Positions 1-5,062 of a stretch of 5,703 nt of DNA are shown piece by piece (position 1 is the first letter of the stretch; the number at the start of each line of letters is the position of its first letter). The position numbers were made by a program, and so were the translations under genes. Source of the stretch: an uncultured Candidatus Berkelbacteria bacterium (GTDB lineage: Bacteria > Patescibacteriota > UBA1384 > CAILIB01); assembly GCA_937895715.1 (NCBI GenBank), contig CALBLZ010000273.1, positions 1-5,703 of the forward strand. The letters run 5' to 3'. The notes beneath the pieces were generated by a model, which did no database searches, was not told where the DNA came from, and saw nothing but the letters and a program-made list of their open reading frames with translations.

Positions 1-8
1 CTCCTTAA
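1..8 (+). CDS. 3' end of an upstream gene, probably another pilin paralogue (partial)
   Basis: Only the last two bases of one codon, a proline codon (CCT) and a TAA stop lie in the window. These eight bases and the next 47 are identical to the end of pilin 1 and its terminator at 720-774. Pilin 1 ends Thr-Pro-stop, and the visible bases fit the same ending. I infer that the upstream gene is a third member of the same tandem pilin family, sharing at least its 3' end. Alternatively only the terminator segment was copied and the upstream gene is unrelated. The body of the gene cannot be seen. Confidence 0.5.
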
Positions 9-20
9 CATTCTAAGGAG
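1..20 (+). other. Small hairpin over the stop codon (copy 1)
   Basis: The arms CTCCTTA (1-7) and TAAGGAG (14-20) are perfect reverse complements around a 6-nt loop. The TAA stop codon (6-8) straddles the end of the left arm. The right arm is a perfect Shine-Dalgarno-like sequence, and the left arm resembles the 16S rRNA anti-Shine-Dalgarno tail, yet no start codon follows at a usable distance. Its function is unknown. It could stabilise the mRNA 3' end or help ribosome release. Confidence 0.55.
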
Positions 21-21
21 C

Positions 22-52
22 AAAAGACCCAGGTTTCGGCCTGGGTCTTTTT
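22..52 (+). terminator. Rho-independent terminator after the upstream gene
   Basis: A perfect 12-bp stem is formed by AAAAGACCCAGG (22-33) and CCTGGGTCTTTT (40-51), closed by the loop TTTCGG and followed by a T-rich tract. The left arm starts with four A residues, so the structure could also act on the other strand. It ends the upstream transcript about 30 bp before the predicted pilin 1 start site. Confidence 0.93.
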
Positions 53-69
53 GTTTTGCAATCTCTGTC

Positions 70-85
70 GTATACTTAGTGCATA
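70..85 (+). promoter_or_regulatory. Predicted promoter of pilin 1 (-10 TATACT)
   Basis: GTATACTTAGTGCATA contains a -10-like TATACT at 71-76. The A at 83 sits where a +1 is expected, giving a leader of about 21 nt before the ATG at 104. Only a T-rich stretch, from the preceding terminator, occupies the -35 position. Fourteen of 16 bases match the equivalent site before pilin 2 at 789-804. Bases 70-86 also form an imperfect dyad (GTATAC / GCATAC), which could be an operator, although this is weak evidence. Confidence 0.65.
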
Positions 86-103
86 CACAAATAACTATAT
101 GGT

Positions 104-727
104 ATGAACAAGCGGGGCTTCACACTTATCGAACTGTTGGTTGTTATCACGATCATCGCTATCCTTGCGGTAATCGTATTCACCCAGGTACAAGGACTTA
201 CAGCACGTGCTCGTAACACCACCACACAGACTACGGTCCGTGAAGCTGGTAACTCAGTCAACGTGTTCCGCAATTCAGATGGAACTGCCGATTCAGTTAT
301 TCGCCCAGGTAGTGGTGAAACAGCTGCTCTCTCGTTGGTCAGCTCAACTGGTAACGCTGCCTTTGGTCCATTCACTGGTACCATCGTGACTACAGAAGGC
401 CAGAACGACGTGCTTGACGCTAGCGATCTCCAGTACCCAGTACGTATCACTCGTACCGCCAGTGCTGCTACCGCTACTACTGGTCACGCACTTGTCTACC
501 GCATCATGAACGCTGGCGCTACTATCGCTAACTCAGCTGACATCGACCGCACGCTTTATACGATGACCTCCACCCAGTGTGTCATCTTTGCAGGTGCTCT
601 CGTGAACGACGCTACTGCTTCCTTCTCCTTCTACCGCAACGGTACTGTTGGCACAGGTGGTGCTGCAGCTGGTACAGGTGGAACCAACCAGCTTGTTGTT
701 GGCAACATCGCTTGTACTACTCCTTAA
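104..727 (+). CDS. Type IV pilin, probable major pilin (pilin 1)
   Basis: This 207-aa protein starts with a class III (type IV prepilin) signal, MNKRG/FTLIELL. Prepilin peptidase should cut after Gly5, methylate Phe6, and leave Glu10 as the conserved Glu+5 for subunit packing. Residues 6-28 form the hydrophobic N-terminal helix that anchors the pilin in the inner membrane before assembly. The rest is a Thr/Ala/Gly-rich globular head. Cys159 and Cys204 are the only cysteines and would close a C-terminal disulfide loop (D-region), which includes a Gly-rich stretch at about 180-194. Arginine is coded almost only by CGT or CGC and asparagine mostly by AAC, unlike the neighbouring genes; this suggests selection for high expression and a major-subunit role. 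The gene has its own promoter and a strong terminator. No Shine-Dalgarno is visible before the ATG. The pilin class is sure; the major-subunit role is inference. Confidence 0.93.
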   Translation: MNKRGFTLIELLVVITIIAILAVIVFTQVQGLTARARNTTTQTTVREAGNSVNVFRNSDGTADSVIRPGSGETAALSLVSSTGNAAFGPFTGTIVTTEGQNDVLDASDLQYPVRITRTASAATATTGHALVYRIMNAGATIANSADIDRTLYTMTSTQCVIFAGALVNDATASFSFYRNGTVGTGGAAAGTGGTNQLVVGNIACTTP

Positions 728-739
728 CATTCTAAGGAG
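720..739 (+). other. Small hairpin over the pilin 1 stop codon (copy 2)
   Basis: CTCCTTA (720-726) pairs with TAAGGAG (733-739) around the loop ACATTC, and the TAA stop lies at 725-727. It is the second copy of the hairpin at 1-20. A ribosome paused at the stop codon would keep it open; after release it could fold next to the terminator stem. Confidence 0.55.
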
Positions 740-740
740 C

Positions 741-771
741 AAAAGACCCAGGTTTCGGCCTGGGTCTTTTT
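741..771 (+). terminator. Rho-independent terminator of pilin 1
   Basis: Perfect 12-bp stem (741-752 with 759-770), loop TTTCGG, then T residues. It begins 13 bases after the pilin 1 stop codon and would insulate pilin 1 transcription from the pilin 2 unit. The T tract lies where the -35 region of the pilin 2 promoter would be. Confidence 0.94.
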
Positions 772-788
772 GTTATTCTGTGTGTGAA

Positions 789-804
789 GTATAATCAGTG
801 CATA
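789..804 (+). promoter_or_regulatory. Predicted promoter of pilin 2 (-10 TATAAT)
   Basis: GTATAATCAGTGCATA contains a consensus -10 box, TATAAT, at 790-795. The A at 802 is in the +1 position, giving a leader of about 19 nt. No good -35 is present at 16-18 bp; the terminator T tract fills that place. Conservation of the AGTGCATA part with the pilin 1 promoter extends beyond the -10, which suggests a shared initiator or regulator site. Confidence 0.68.
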
Positions 805-820
805 ACTGTTAACTTCAAGT

Positions 821-1414
821 ATGAATAAGAGGGGCTTCACGCTCATTGAGCTGTTGGTTGTTATTACCATCATTGCTATCCTGTCGGTTATCGTGTTTGT
901 GAGTGTTACCGGTATAACGAGACGAGCACGAAACTCCTCCCTTTCAGCATCTGTTCGCGAGGCAGGTAGCGGCATTAATGTGTTTCGTAATGCAGAAGGC
1001 GTGTCAGGGCAGGTGATAACACTAGGGACAGGTGAGCTTTCAGACTACGTTGTTACCACAGGAACTATACCGTGGGCTATGTTTACAGGCACTATGAACA
1101 CCGTAGTAAATTCTAGTGGAACATTCTCTGCTGTAGATGAGCTACAGTACCCTACTTCTATCGTTAAAGTGCCGTCTCCAGCTCACGCAATGCACTATAG
1201 CGTCCTTTTGACCGATGGCACCGACGTTACGTACTCCTCTGTAGACAATCGAGGACTGTTTTCTTTAGGCACATCTGACGATGCTGGCTGCGTAATCTTT
1301 AGTGGCGACTTGGTTGCGGATGATTCAGGTCAAGATATTACCTCTTTTTACCGTAACGGCAGTGTCGCGGTATCTTCGCTAGCATCTGCAGATATTACCT
1401 GCACAAACCCGTAA
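821..1414 (+). CDS. Type IV pilin, paralogue of pilin 1 (pilin 2)
   Basis: This 197-aa protein has the same first 21 residues as pilin 1, including MNKRG/FTLIELL with cleavage after Gly5 and Glu10 as Glu+5. Shared blocks continue with RARN, the VREAG...NVFRN segment near 45-57, ELQYP near 107-111, and the C-terminal CVIF...SFYRNG pattern. Cys157 and Cys194 match the pilin 1 cysteine pair. The middle of the head differs strongly, as expected for diverging surface subunits. Codon use is mixed, with AGA, AGG and CGA arginine codons, which points to lower expression than pilin 1. It has its own promoter but no terminator, and its stop overlaps the next start (TAATG), so the two genes are probably translationally coupled. 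It may be an alternative or minor subunit, or an antigenic variant; the sequence does not decide. Confidence 0.92.
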   Translation: MNKRGFTLIELLVVITIIAILSVIVFVSVTGITRRARNSSLSASVREAGSGINVFRNAEGVSGQVITLGTGELSDYVVTTGTIPWAMFTGTMNTVVNSSGTFSAVDELQYPTSIVKVPSPAHAMHYSVLLTDGTDVTYSSVDNRGLFSLGTSDDAGCVIFSGDLVADDSGQDITSFYRNGSVAVSSLASADITCTNP

Positions 1415-1869
1415 TGCGCAAAGCCTTCACTCTGGTTGAGCTACTAATTACCGTTGCAATTATTGCCATTCTTTCTGGGATTACGGCGGTTTCGTATGCC
1501 TCGGTACAGCTCCGAGCCCGAGACGCACAGCGAAAAAATGACCTTGCTCAGGTTAAGCTTGCTCTCTCTAACTACTTCACCCAGGGAACTCCTACTGTGT
1601 ACCCGGCAGCAGCGGTGGCGGTTACGATAAACAATAGTAATGACGCGCTCACCACTGCCCTAAAGCCAAACTACATAAAAGATATGCCACTTGATCCCCG
1701 CAATACAGGGAACAATGTGTACAAGTATGTCTCACAGAACGGTCCAACTGGTTCAGCAAACCGTTCGTTTATTCTGTACGCAACGCTAGAAAATAGAGAA
1801 GATAAAAAGGGCTGGGCAGGAGGCTCTGCGTGGGTCGTTGATGGCTACCGCGTTACACCAGACTTTTAA
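1414..1869 (+). CDS. GspG-like type IV pilin / pseudopilin
   Basis: The 151-aa product begins MRKA/FTLVELL. Residues 5-30 form the hydrophobic pilin helix, with Glu9 as Glu+5. The following segment RARDAQRKNDLAQ (about 34-46), then ALSNYF and YIKDMPLDP (about 87-95), resembles the GspG/major-pseudopilin pattern in which a helix is followed by an L...Y...P.DP block. It has no cysteine, unlike pilins 1 and 2. The residue before the cleavage site is Ala rather than the usual Gly; this is tolerated by some prepilin peptidases but can be less efficient. The ATG shares its A with the preceding TAA stop, which argues for coupling to pilin 2. It is probably a minor or accessory subunit; a separate pseudopilus role is possible. 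The stop lies one base from the convergent operon's stop, and no terminator is visible between them. Confidence 0.88.
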   Translation: MRKAFTLVELLITVAIIAILSGITAVSYASVQLRARDAQRKNDLAQVKLALSNYFTQGTPTVYPAAAVAVTINNSNDALTTALKPNYIKDMPLDPRNTGNNVYKYVSQNGPTGSANRSFILYATLENREDKKGWAGGSAWVVDGYRVTPDF

Positions 1870-1870
1870 G

Positions 1871-2755
1871 CTACTCAGGCTCTTCGAGTGACTTTTCGTA
1901 GGCTGCTTGGTCGAGAGTGTCAAAGCTAATTCGGCCTGTTTTGTTATCCAAAATGAGGCGGCGGTAGATAGGTGAGGGGGGGATAGAGGCAAGATATTTT
2001 TCTGTAACCAGTTGCTGTAAATCAGCAGGGAAGGCGCCGGTCTTTCCTTTATACTGTTCAACAAAAACCTCTAGCGCATACACAATCTGCATGTGGTATA
2101 ACCAAGCTTCTGCGCGCTTTTTTTCGCCCTCACTCTTACTGTTATCGATTACAGTTTGCCAGAAGTTTATAGCAACCAAGCGGTCGTTGATGCTCTCTTT
2201 GCTCTGGGATAGGGCAATTGCAGCAAGGCGCTCAGATGCCCCGGGGGCACCTTCTTGCTTACTAGCTCGTTCATAGTACTCGGCAGCCTTTTTGTAGTTT
2301 TTGAGATTAATGTGGTAGTTACTCGCCATGTAGAAACTTACCATCCCGTCATTCGTGATGTACGGCTCACTCTTTAAGCCGAGCTGTTCGGCTCGTTCAG
2401 CCTGGTTCATGAAGGGGAGAACAAGTAACCCAAATTGGTACGCATAGGCAAACTTGGGATCGAGGTCGGTAATGCGCTCAATGTACCCTGGGATTGCCTG
2501 GTATGTGGCGAAGGGACTTCCGGTACCAAAGTACTGAATAAGTTTTATCCACAGCAGGTCGGCCATCAAACTTGTGTTACCCAGGCTAATCGCTTTGAGA
2601 GCATCGGCATCGGGTATAAGCACGCGCTCGTTGTCGAGGATGGCGTTTTTTACGTCTTTTCGGTACTGCTTACTCTCACGGTCAGAAAGAATCTGGCTGG
2701 ATGCGGTTCCAGTAAGGAGTGCGATGGTGACAAGCCAGGCTGTCCAGCGGTTCAT
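1871..2755 (-). CDS. Exported TPR-repeat protein of a pilus-linked ABC operon
   Basis: A 294-aa protein with an N-terminal hydrophobic segment (about 4-20, preceded by Arg3), probably a signal peptide or membrane anchor that places the rest outside the membrane. The region 60-110 (LMADLLWIKLIQYFG, then ITDLDPKFAYAYQFG) and the helices at about 134-165 (SNYHINLKNYKKAAEYYERA) have the spacing and residues of tetratricopeptide repeats, which bind other proteins. Near the C terminus, FPADLQQLV...YLASIPPSP...Y resembles the C-terminal strand region of GspG-like proteins. It is the last gene of the operon, and its ATG overlaps the permease stop (ATGA). Position and domain type suggest a periplasmic or extracytoplasmic partner of the ABC transporter. 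Comparison with M. xanthus PilG is by gene order only; I cannot confirm homology. The molecular function is unknown. Confidence 0.85.
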   Translation of the reverse strand: MNRWTAWLVTIALLTGTASSQILSDRESKQYRKDVKNAILDNERVLIPDADALKAISLGNTSLMADLLWIKLIQYFGTGSPFATYQAIPGYIERITDLDPKFAYAYQFGLLVLPFMNQAERAEQLGLKSEPYITNDGMVSFYMASNYHINLKNYKKAAEYYERASKQEGAPGASERLAAIALSQSKESINDRLVAINFWQTVIDNSKSEGEKKRAEAWLYHMQIVYALEVFVEQYKGKTGAFPADLQQLVTEKYLASIPPSPIYRRLILDNKTGRISFDTLDQAAYEKSLEEPE

Positions 2756-3516
2756 AGTTCTTGCTTGTGCATTACACGGCTAGCAAGGTAGAGCGATAGC
2801 GAGGTAAAGACTAACCAATAGAATAGTGCCCAGGCTATAGCCGCTAGTGGCACGCGCACATCGTATAGTGTGGCCTCGCGCAGGTTGAACTTTTCGAGAT
2901 TTGGGAGCAGGTAGTACACGCCGTTGGTGATGTAGGTGAGGGCGTTGTTATCGAGCTTATCGACAAAATTTTTGATAGTAGACTGCCCGTTGCCAATAAC
3001 GAATAGTGCCAAGGTGTAGAGTGCTGCGTTAAGGGGGGCGGTAAACGAGGCGAACAGCAGGGCAACCGCCAAAAGCAATGATATCTCAAGGAAGCTGAAC
3101 AAAAGATTAACTCCAACCGCCGGCAAAATGCTTGGGCTCAGGAAGGCTGCGCCTACGGAGAAGAGTCCACCTAGGATAGCAAGGGTGGTCAGGGTGAGGA
3201 GCACAAACCCGAGGTACTTGCCAAAAATGTACTGGGTGCGAGAGATCGGCTTAGGAAAGAGAAAGTAGAGGGCGCGTCGCTCGAAGTCGCGGTGCACACT
3301 ATTAGTTGCTACAAACACACAAATGAACAAGGTCATAAAGTGAATCGCCGCTACGCCAGTGTTCTGCATTACGCGGGCGTTTTGATCGAGTGACACCGTG
3401 GCTAAAAAGAAGCTCACTGCGGTGAAGAGCGCGGCAATAACGAGAATGCCGTAGAGCAAGCGCTCACGAATGATCTCCTTGTAGTTGGTAATGGCAATTG
3501 CCCAGACTATCTTCAT
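2752..3516 (-). CDS. ABC-2 type transporter permease subunit
   Basis: A 254-aa integral membrane protein with about six predicted membrane segments (roughly 22-42, 56-71, 101-124, 133-156, 163-176, 222-246). Between the second and third lies the ABC-2 hallmark: an amphipathic segment VHRDFERRALYFLFPKPISR (74-93) that usually contacts the ATPase. A conserved-looking YYLLPNLEKFNLR segment (201-213) precedes the last membrane helix. It should form a homodimeric channel with the ATPase encoded just upstream; the two genes overlap by four bases (ATGA), as do the permease and the TPR gene. A GGAGG lies 4 nt before its ATG, but it is also in-frame coding sequence of the ATPase tail. The substrate is unknown. 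By context it may act in pilus biogenesis, as M. xanthus PilI does, rather than in drug or polysaccharide export. Confidence 0.9.
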   Translation of the reverse strand: MKIVWAIAITNYKEIIRERLLYGILVIAALFTAVSFFLATVSLDQNARVMQNTGVAAIHFMTLFICVFVATNSVHRDFERRALYFLFPKPISRTQYIFGKYLGFVLLTLTTLAILGGLFSVGAAFLSPSILPAVGVNLLFSFLEISLLLAVALLFASFTAPLNAALYTLALFVIGNGQSTIKNFVDKLDNNALTYITNGVYYLLPNLEKFNLREATLYDVRVPLAAIAWALFYWLVFTSLSLYLASRVMHKQEL

Positions 3517-4241
3517 GCGGCCTCCACAGTTTTAATGAACACTTCCTCAAGCGTCTTACCCTTTGGAATCAGATTGGTGACAGTGTCGAGTTTGAGAAGG
3601 GTGCCGTGGTCCATAATCGCAATGCGATCACTAATTGCTGCAACATCACTCAAAATATGTGAGTTGAATACCACAGCGGTGCCCTTGCTGCGGATTTCGA
3701 GTAGAGTTTCCTTCATGCGAATGCGGCCGATAGGGTCGAGGCCGTCCATTGGTTCATCTAAAAAGATGATATCTGGCTGGTTGATAAGCGCCTGCGCCAA
3801 GCAGATACGCTGCAGCATTCCTTTGGAGTATTCACGCAGCGGGCGATGGGCAGAATCGGAAAGGCCGACCATCTCTACTAAATCAGCTGAACGCCGTTTG
3901 ACCTCAGCTTTTGAAAGTGAGAAGAGTGTACCTGCGACCTGTAACAGCTCGTAACCGGATAGGTGATTATAAAATGAAGGGGTTTCAGGCATGTACCCAA
4001 TGCGGGTGCGCACCGAAGCGTCACTGATCTTTTTGCCAAATAGCTCAACACTACCGCTCGTTGGCTCGAGCAGGCCGAGGATCATTTTGATGGTAGTACT
4101 CTTACCGGCGCCGTTTGGACCAACGATTCCGAGTACTTCACCAGCATCTACACTAAAACTTATATCGCGGACTGCTTTGACTTTGCCAAAGCTTTTTTTC
4201 AGGTTTGTAACAACCAGGGGGGCGTCTGTCTTTTTGCTCAT
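3513..4241 (-). CDS. ABC transporter ATP-binding subunit
   Basis: A 242-aa cytoplasmic ATPase with every core motif: Walker A GPNGAGKST (41-49), a signature motif YSKGM (138-142), Walker B DIIFLDEP (157-164) with catalytic Glu163, D-loop GLDP (167-170) and H-loop His195. The Q-loop position carries Glu86 (GYMPE), typical of ABC-2 export ATPases of the CcmA/NatA type. Length is normal for a stand-alone subunit with a short C-terminal extension. It is the first gene of a three-gene operon with the ABC-2 permease and TPR protein. A -10-like TATGAT ends 6 nt before the ATG, so its mRNA may start at the initiation codon itself. By neighbourhood it corresponds to M. xanthus PilH, an ABC ATPase required for pilus formation; this functional link is inference. 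Confidence 0.95.
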   Translation of the reverse strand: MSKKTDAPLVVTNLKKSFGKVKAVRDISFSVDAGEVLGIVGPNGAGKSTTIKMILGLLEPTSGSVELFGKKISDASVRTRIGYMPETPSFYNHLSGYELLQVAGTLFSLSKAEVKRRSADLVEMVGLSDSAHRPLREYSKGMLQRICLAQALINQPDIIFLDEPMDGLDPIGRIRMKETLLEIRSKGTAVVFNSHILSDVAAISDRIAIMDHGTLLKLDTVTNLIPKGKTLEEVFIKTVEAA

Positions 4242-4254
4242 ATCCAGATCATAC
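4241..4254 (-). promoter_or_regulatory. Predicted leaderless promoter of the ABC operon
   Basis: On the minus strand GTATGAT is followed by six bases and then the ATG. The -10-like TATGAT occupies plus positions 4253-4248, which places the predicted +1 on position 4241, the A of the start codon. There is no room for a Shine-Dalgarno site. No clear -35 is visible. Confidence 0.5.
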
Positions 4255-4255
4255 C

Positions 4256-4271
4256 GTATACTTTTGACATA
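4256..4271 (+). promoter_or_regulatory. Predicted promoter of pilD, near-leaderless
   Basis: GTATACTTTTGACATA has a -10-like TATACT at 4257-4262, and a TTGCTC 17 bp upstream (4234-4239) could be a -35. The predicted +1 at A4269 lies two bases before the ATG. The site shares 12 of 16 bases with the pilin 1 promoter and partly overlaps the divergent promoter of the ABC operon. GTATAC at 4256-4261 is a palindrome and so reads the same on both strands. Confidence 0.6.
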
Positions 4272-5062
4272 TGCTAGAACAGGAACTACTCTTCTTTGCT
4301 GCTGTACTGGGGCTGATCATCGGCTCATTCTTGAATGTTGTGGTGCTACGCGATAAGAGCCGGCGGAGCATTCTTACTGGCCGTTCTGCTTGCCCACACT
4401 GTCACCACACACTTACGTGGTACGAGCTGATTCCTGTGCTGAGTTTTGTGCTGCAAATGGGCAAGTGCCGCTCTTGCAAACGGCCGATCAGCTGGCAGTA
4501 TCCAGTAGTTGAACTACTTACAGGGCTACTTACGCTGTTTACCGTTTGGTTTGGGCTCATCTACCTAGAAAGTCCGCTCTACGCCTTCTGTCTTACCGTT
4601 GCTGCTTGGCTCTTGCTGGTGGTAAGCATCATCGACCTAAAAACTCAGATGGTTTCAATTGAGTACGTGGTTGCTGCTGGCCTCTTGGGTGGTGGGGGAG
4701 CGATTGCGAGCAATCTACTTTCCTGGCAGTCGGCGCTGCTTGGTATGGCCGCTGGGGCATTCGCGCTGGCGTTTGTAATTGCAGTTTGGTGGCTTGCAAC
4801 TAAAGAAATTGGCATGGGGGACGGTGACCTGTGGATAATTGGCGCCATAGGATTCATGGTTGGCTATCCATCTATTTGGGTTGCCCTGGTCACTGCTGTG
4901 GTTACGGGAGCAATTGTGGGGGTGGCCTATATTGCGCTGAAGGGGAAAAAGATCAATGCAGCGATTCCCTTTGGTCCATTTCTATTTGTGGGGGCTCTTA
5001 CCGCGTTGCTATGGGGCGAATGCCTCATTGACTGGTATACTAAGTACATTAATGGGTTTTAG
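4271..5062 (+). CDS. pilD: Prepilin peptidase / N-methyltransferase (type IV leader peptidase)
   Basis: This 263-aa polytopic inner-membrane aspartate protease (family A24) removes the short basic leader of type IV prepilins and methylates the new N-terminal residue. The N-terminal domain shows LGLIIGSFLNVVVLR (13-27) and two cysteine pairs, CPHC (41-44) and CRSC (66-69), that usually bind zinc. The sequence YELIPVLSF (51-59) and ISWQYPVVEL (73-82) are family landmarks. The catalytic aspartates are Asp122 (IIDLKT) and Asp184 in the GxGD motif (GMGDGD, 181-186). IPFGPFL (232-238) is the usual C-terminal motif. Two local differences from the common pattern are seen: no IP(D) after DLKT, and Asp186 where Lys is common. 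All prepilins in the window are presumably its substrates. It has a near-leaderless promoter and overlaps the next gene. Confidence 0.96.
   Translation: MLEQELLFFAAVLGLIIGSFLNVVVLRDKSRRSILTGRSACPHCHHTLTWYELIPVLSFVLQMGKCRSCKRPISWQYPVVELLTGLLTLFTVWFGLIYLESPLYAFCLTVAAWLLLVVSIIDLKTQMVSIEYVVAAGLLGGGGAIASNLLSWQSALLGMAAGAFALAFVIAVWWLATKEIGMGDGDLWIIGAIGFMVGYPSIWVALVTAVVTGAIVGVAYIALKGKKINAAIPFGPFLFVGALTALLWGECLIDWYTKYINGF
5035..5050 (+). promoter_or_regulatory. Possible internal promoter of the GspH-like gene within the end of pilD
   Basis: GTATACTAAGTACATT matches the pilin 1 promoter element at 13 of 16 positions, including the -10-like TATACT (5036-5041) and a CAT at the expected +1. Predicted +1 is A5048, four bases before the ATG at 5052. 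The stretch is also coding sequence for the PilD C terminus, so chance similarity cannot be excluded. No -35 is seen. Confidence 0.4.

Larger units (their letters stand above)
1..55 (+). repeat. Direct repeat, copy 1: stop codon, small hairpin and terminator
   Basis: This 55-bp segment is identical, base for base, to 720-774. It contains the last codons of a gene, a 7-bp hairpin over the stop codon, and a strong intrinsic terminator. Identity ends abruptly at position 56 (T here, A at 775). The repeat suggests tandem duplication or gene conversion among neighbouring pilin genes. Confidence 0.9.
720..774 (+). repeat. Direct repeat, copy 2: stop codon, small hairpin and terminator
   Basis: Identical to positions 1-55 and spaced 719 bp from it. 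It covers the last bases of pilin 1, the stop codon and the terminator. Pilin 2 lacks such a segment and instead runs directly into the next gene. Confidence 0.9.

Noticed and set aside
76..450. Open frame of 124 codons on the minus strand inside pilin 1
   Set aside because: It is antisense to a clear, codon-biased pilin gene and has no recognisable domain.
1..774. Pair of direct repeats as a mobile-element or attachment-site boundary
   Set aside because: The repeat is a gene end plus terminator, no transposase or integrase gene lies between, and paralogue duplication explains it better.
724..975. Minus-strand open frame across the terminator and start of pilin 2
   Set aside because: It crosses a strong terminator and two promoter elements and mirrors the conserved pilin N-terminus, so it is a shadow frame.
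1869..1890. Possible bidirectional terminator between the convergent genes
   Set aside because: Only a four-base ACTC/GAGT pairing is found around 1873-1889, too weak to call.
2435..2791. Plus-strand open frame of 118 codons opposite the TPR gene
   Set aside because: It is antisense to an operon whose frame is supported by ATGA overlaps and domain matches; its product resembles nothing known to me.
3535..4356. Plus-strand open frames opposite the ABC ATPase (3535-3954 and 3991-4356)
   Set aside because: The minus-strand frame contains all ABC ATPase motifs in order. The second plus frame also runs into pilD out of frame.
4956..5051. Longer N-terminal extension of the GspH-like gene, from ATG 4956
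   Set aside because: It lies wholly within pilD coding sequence and would place a 44-residue leader before the prepilin cleavage site; a start at 5052 or 5073 gives a normal leader.
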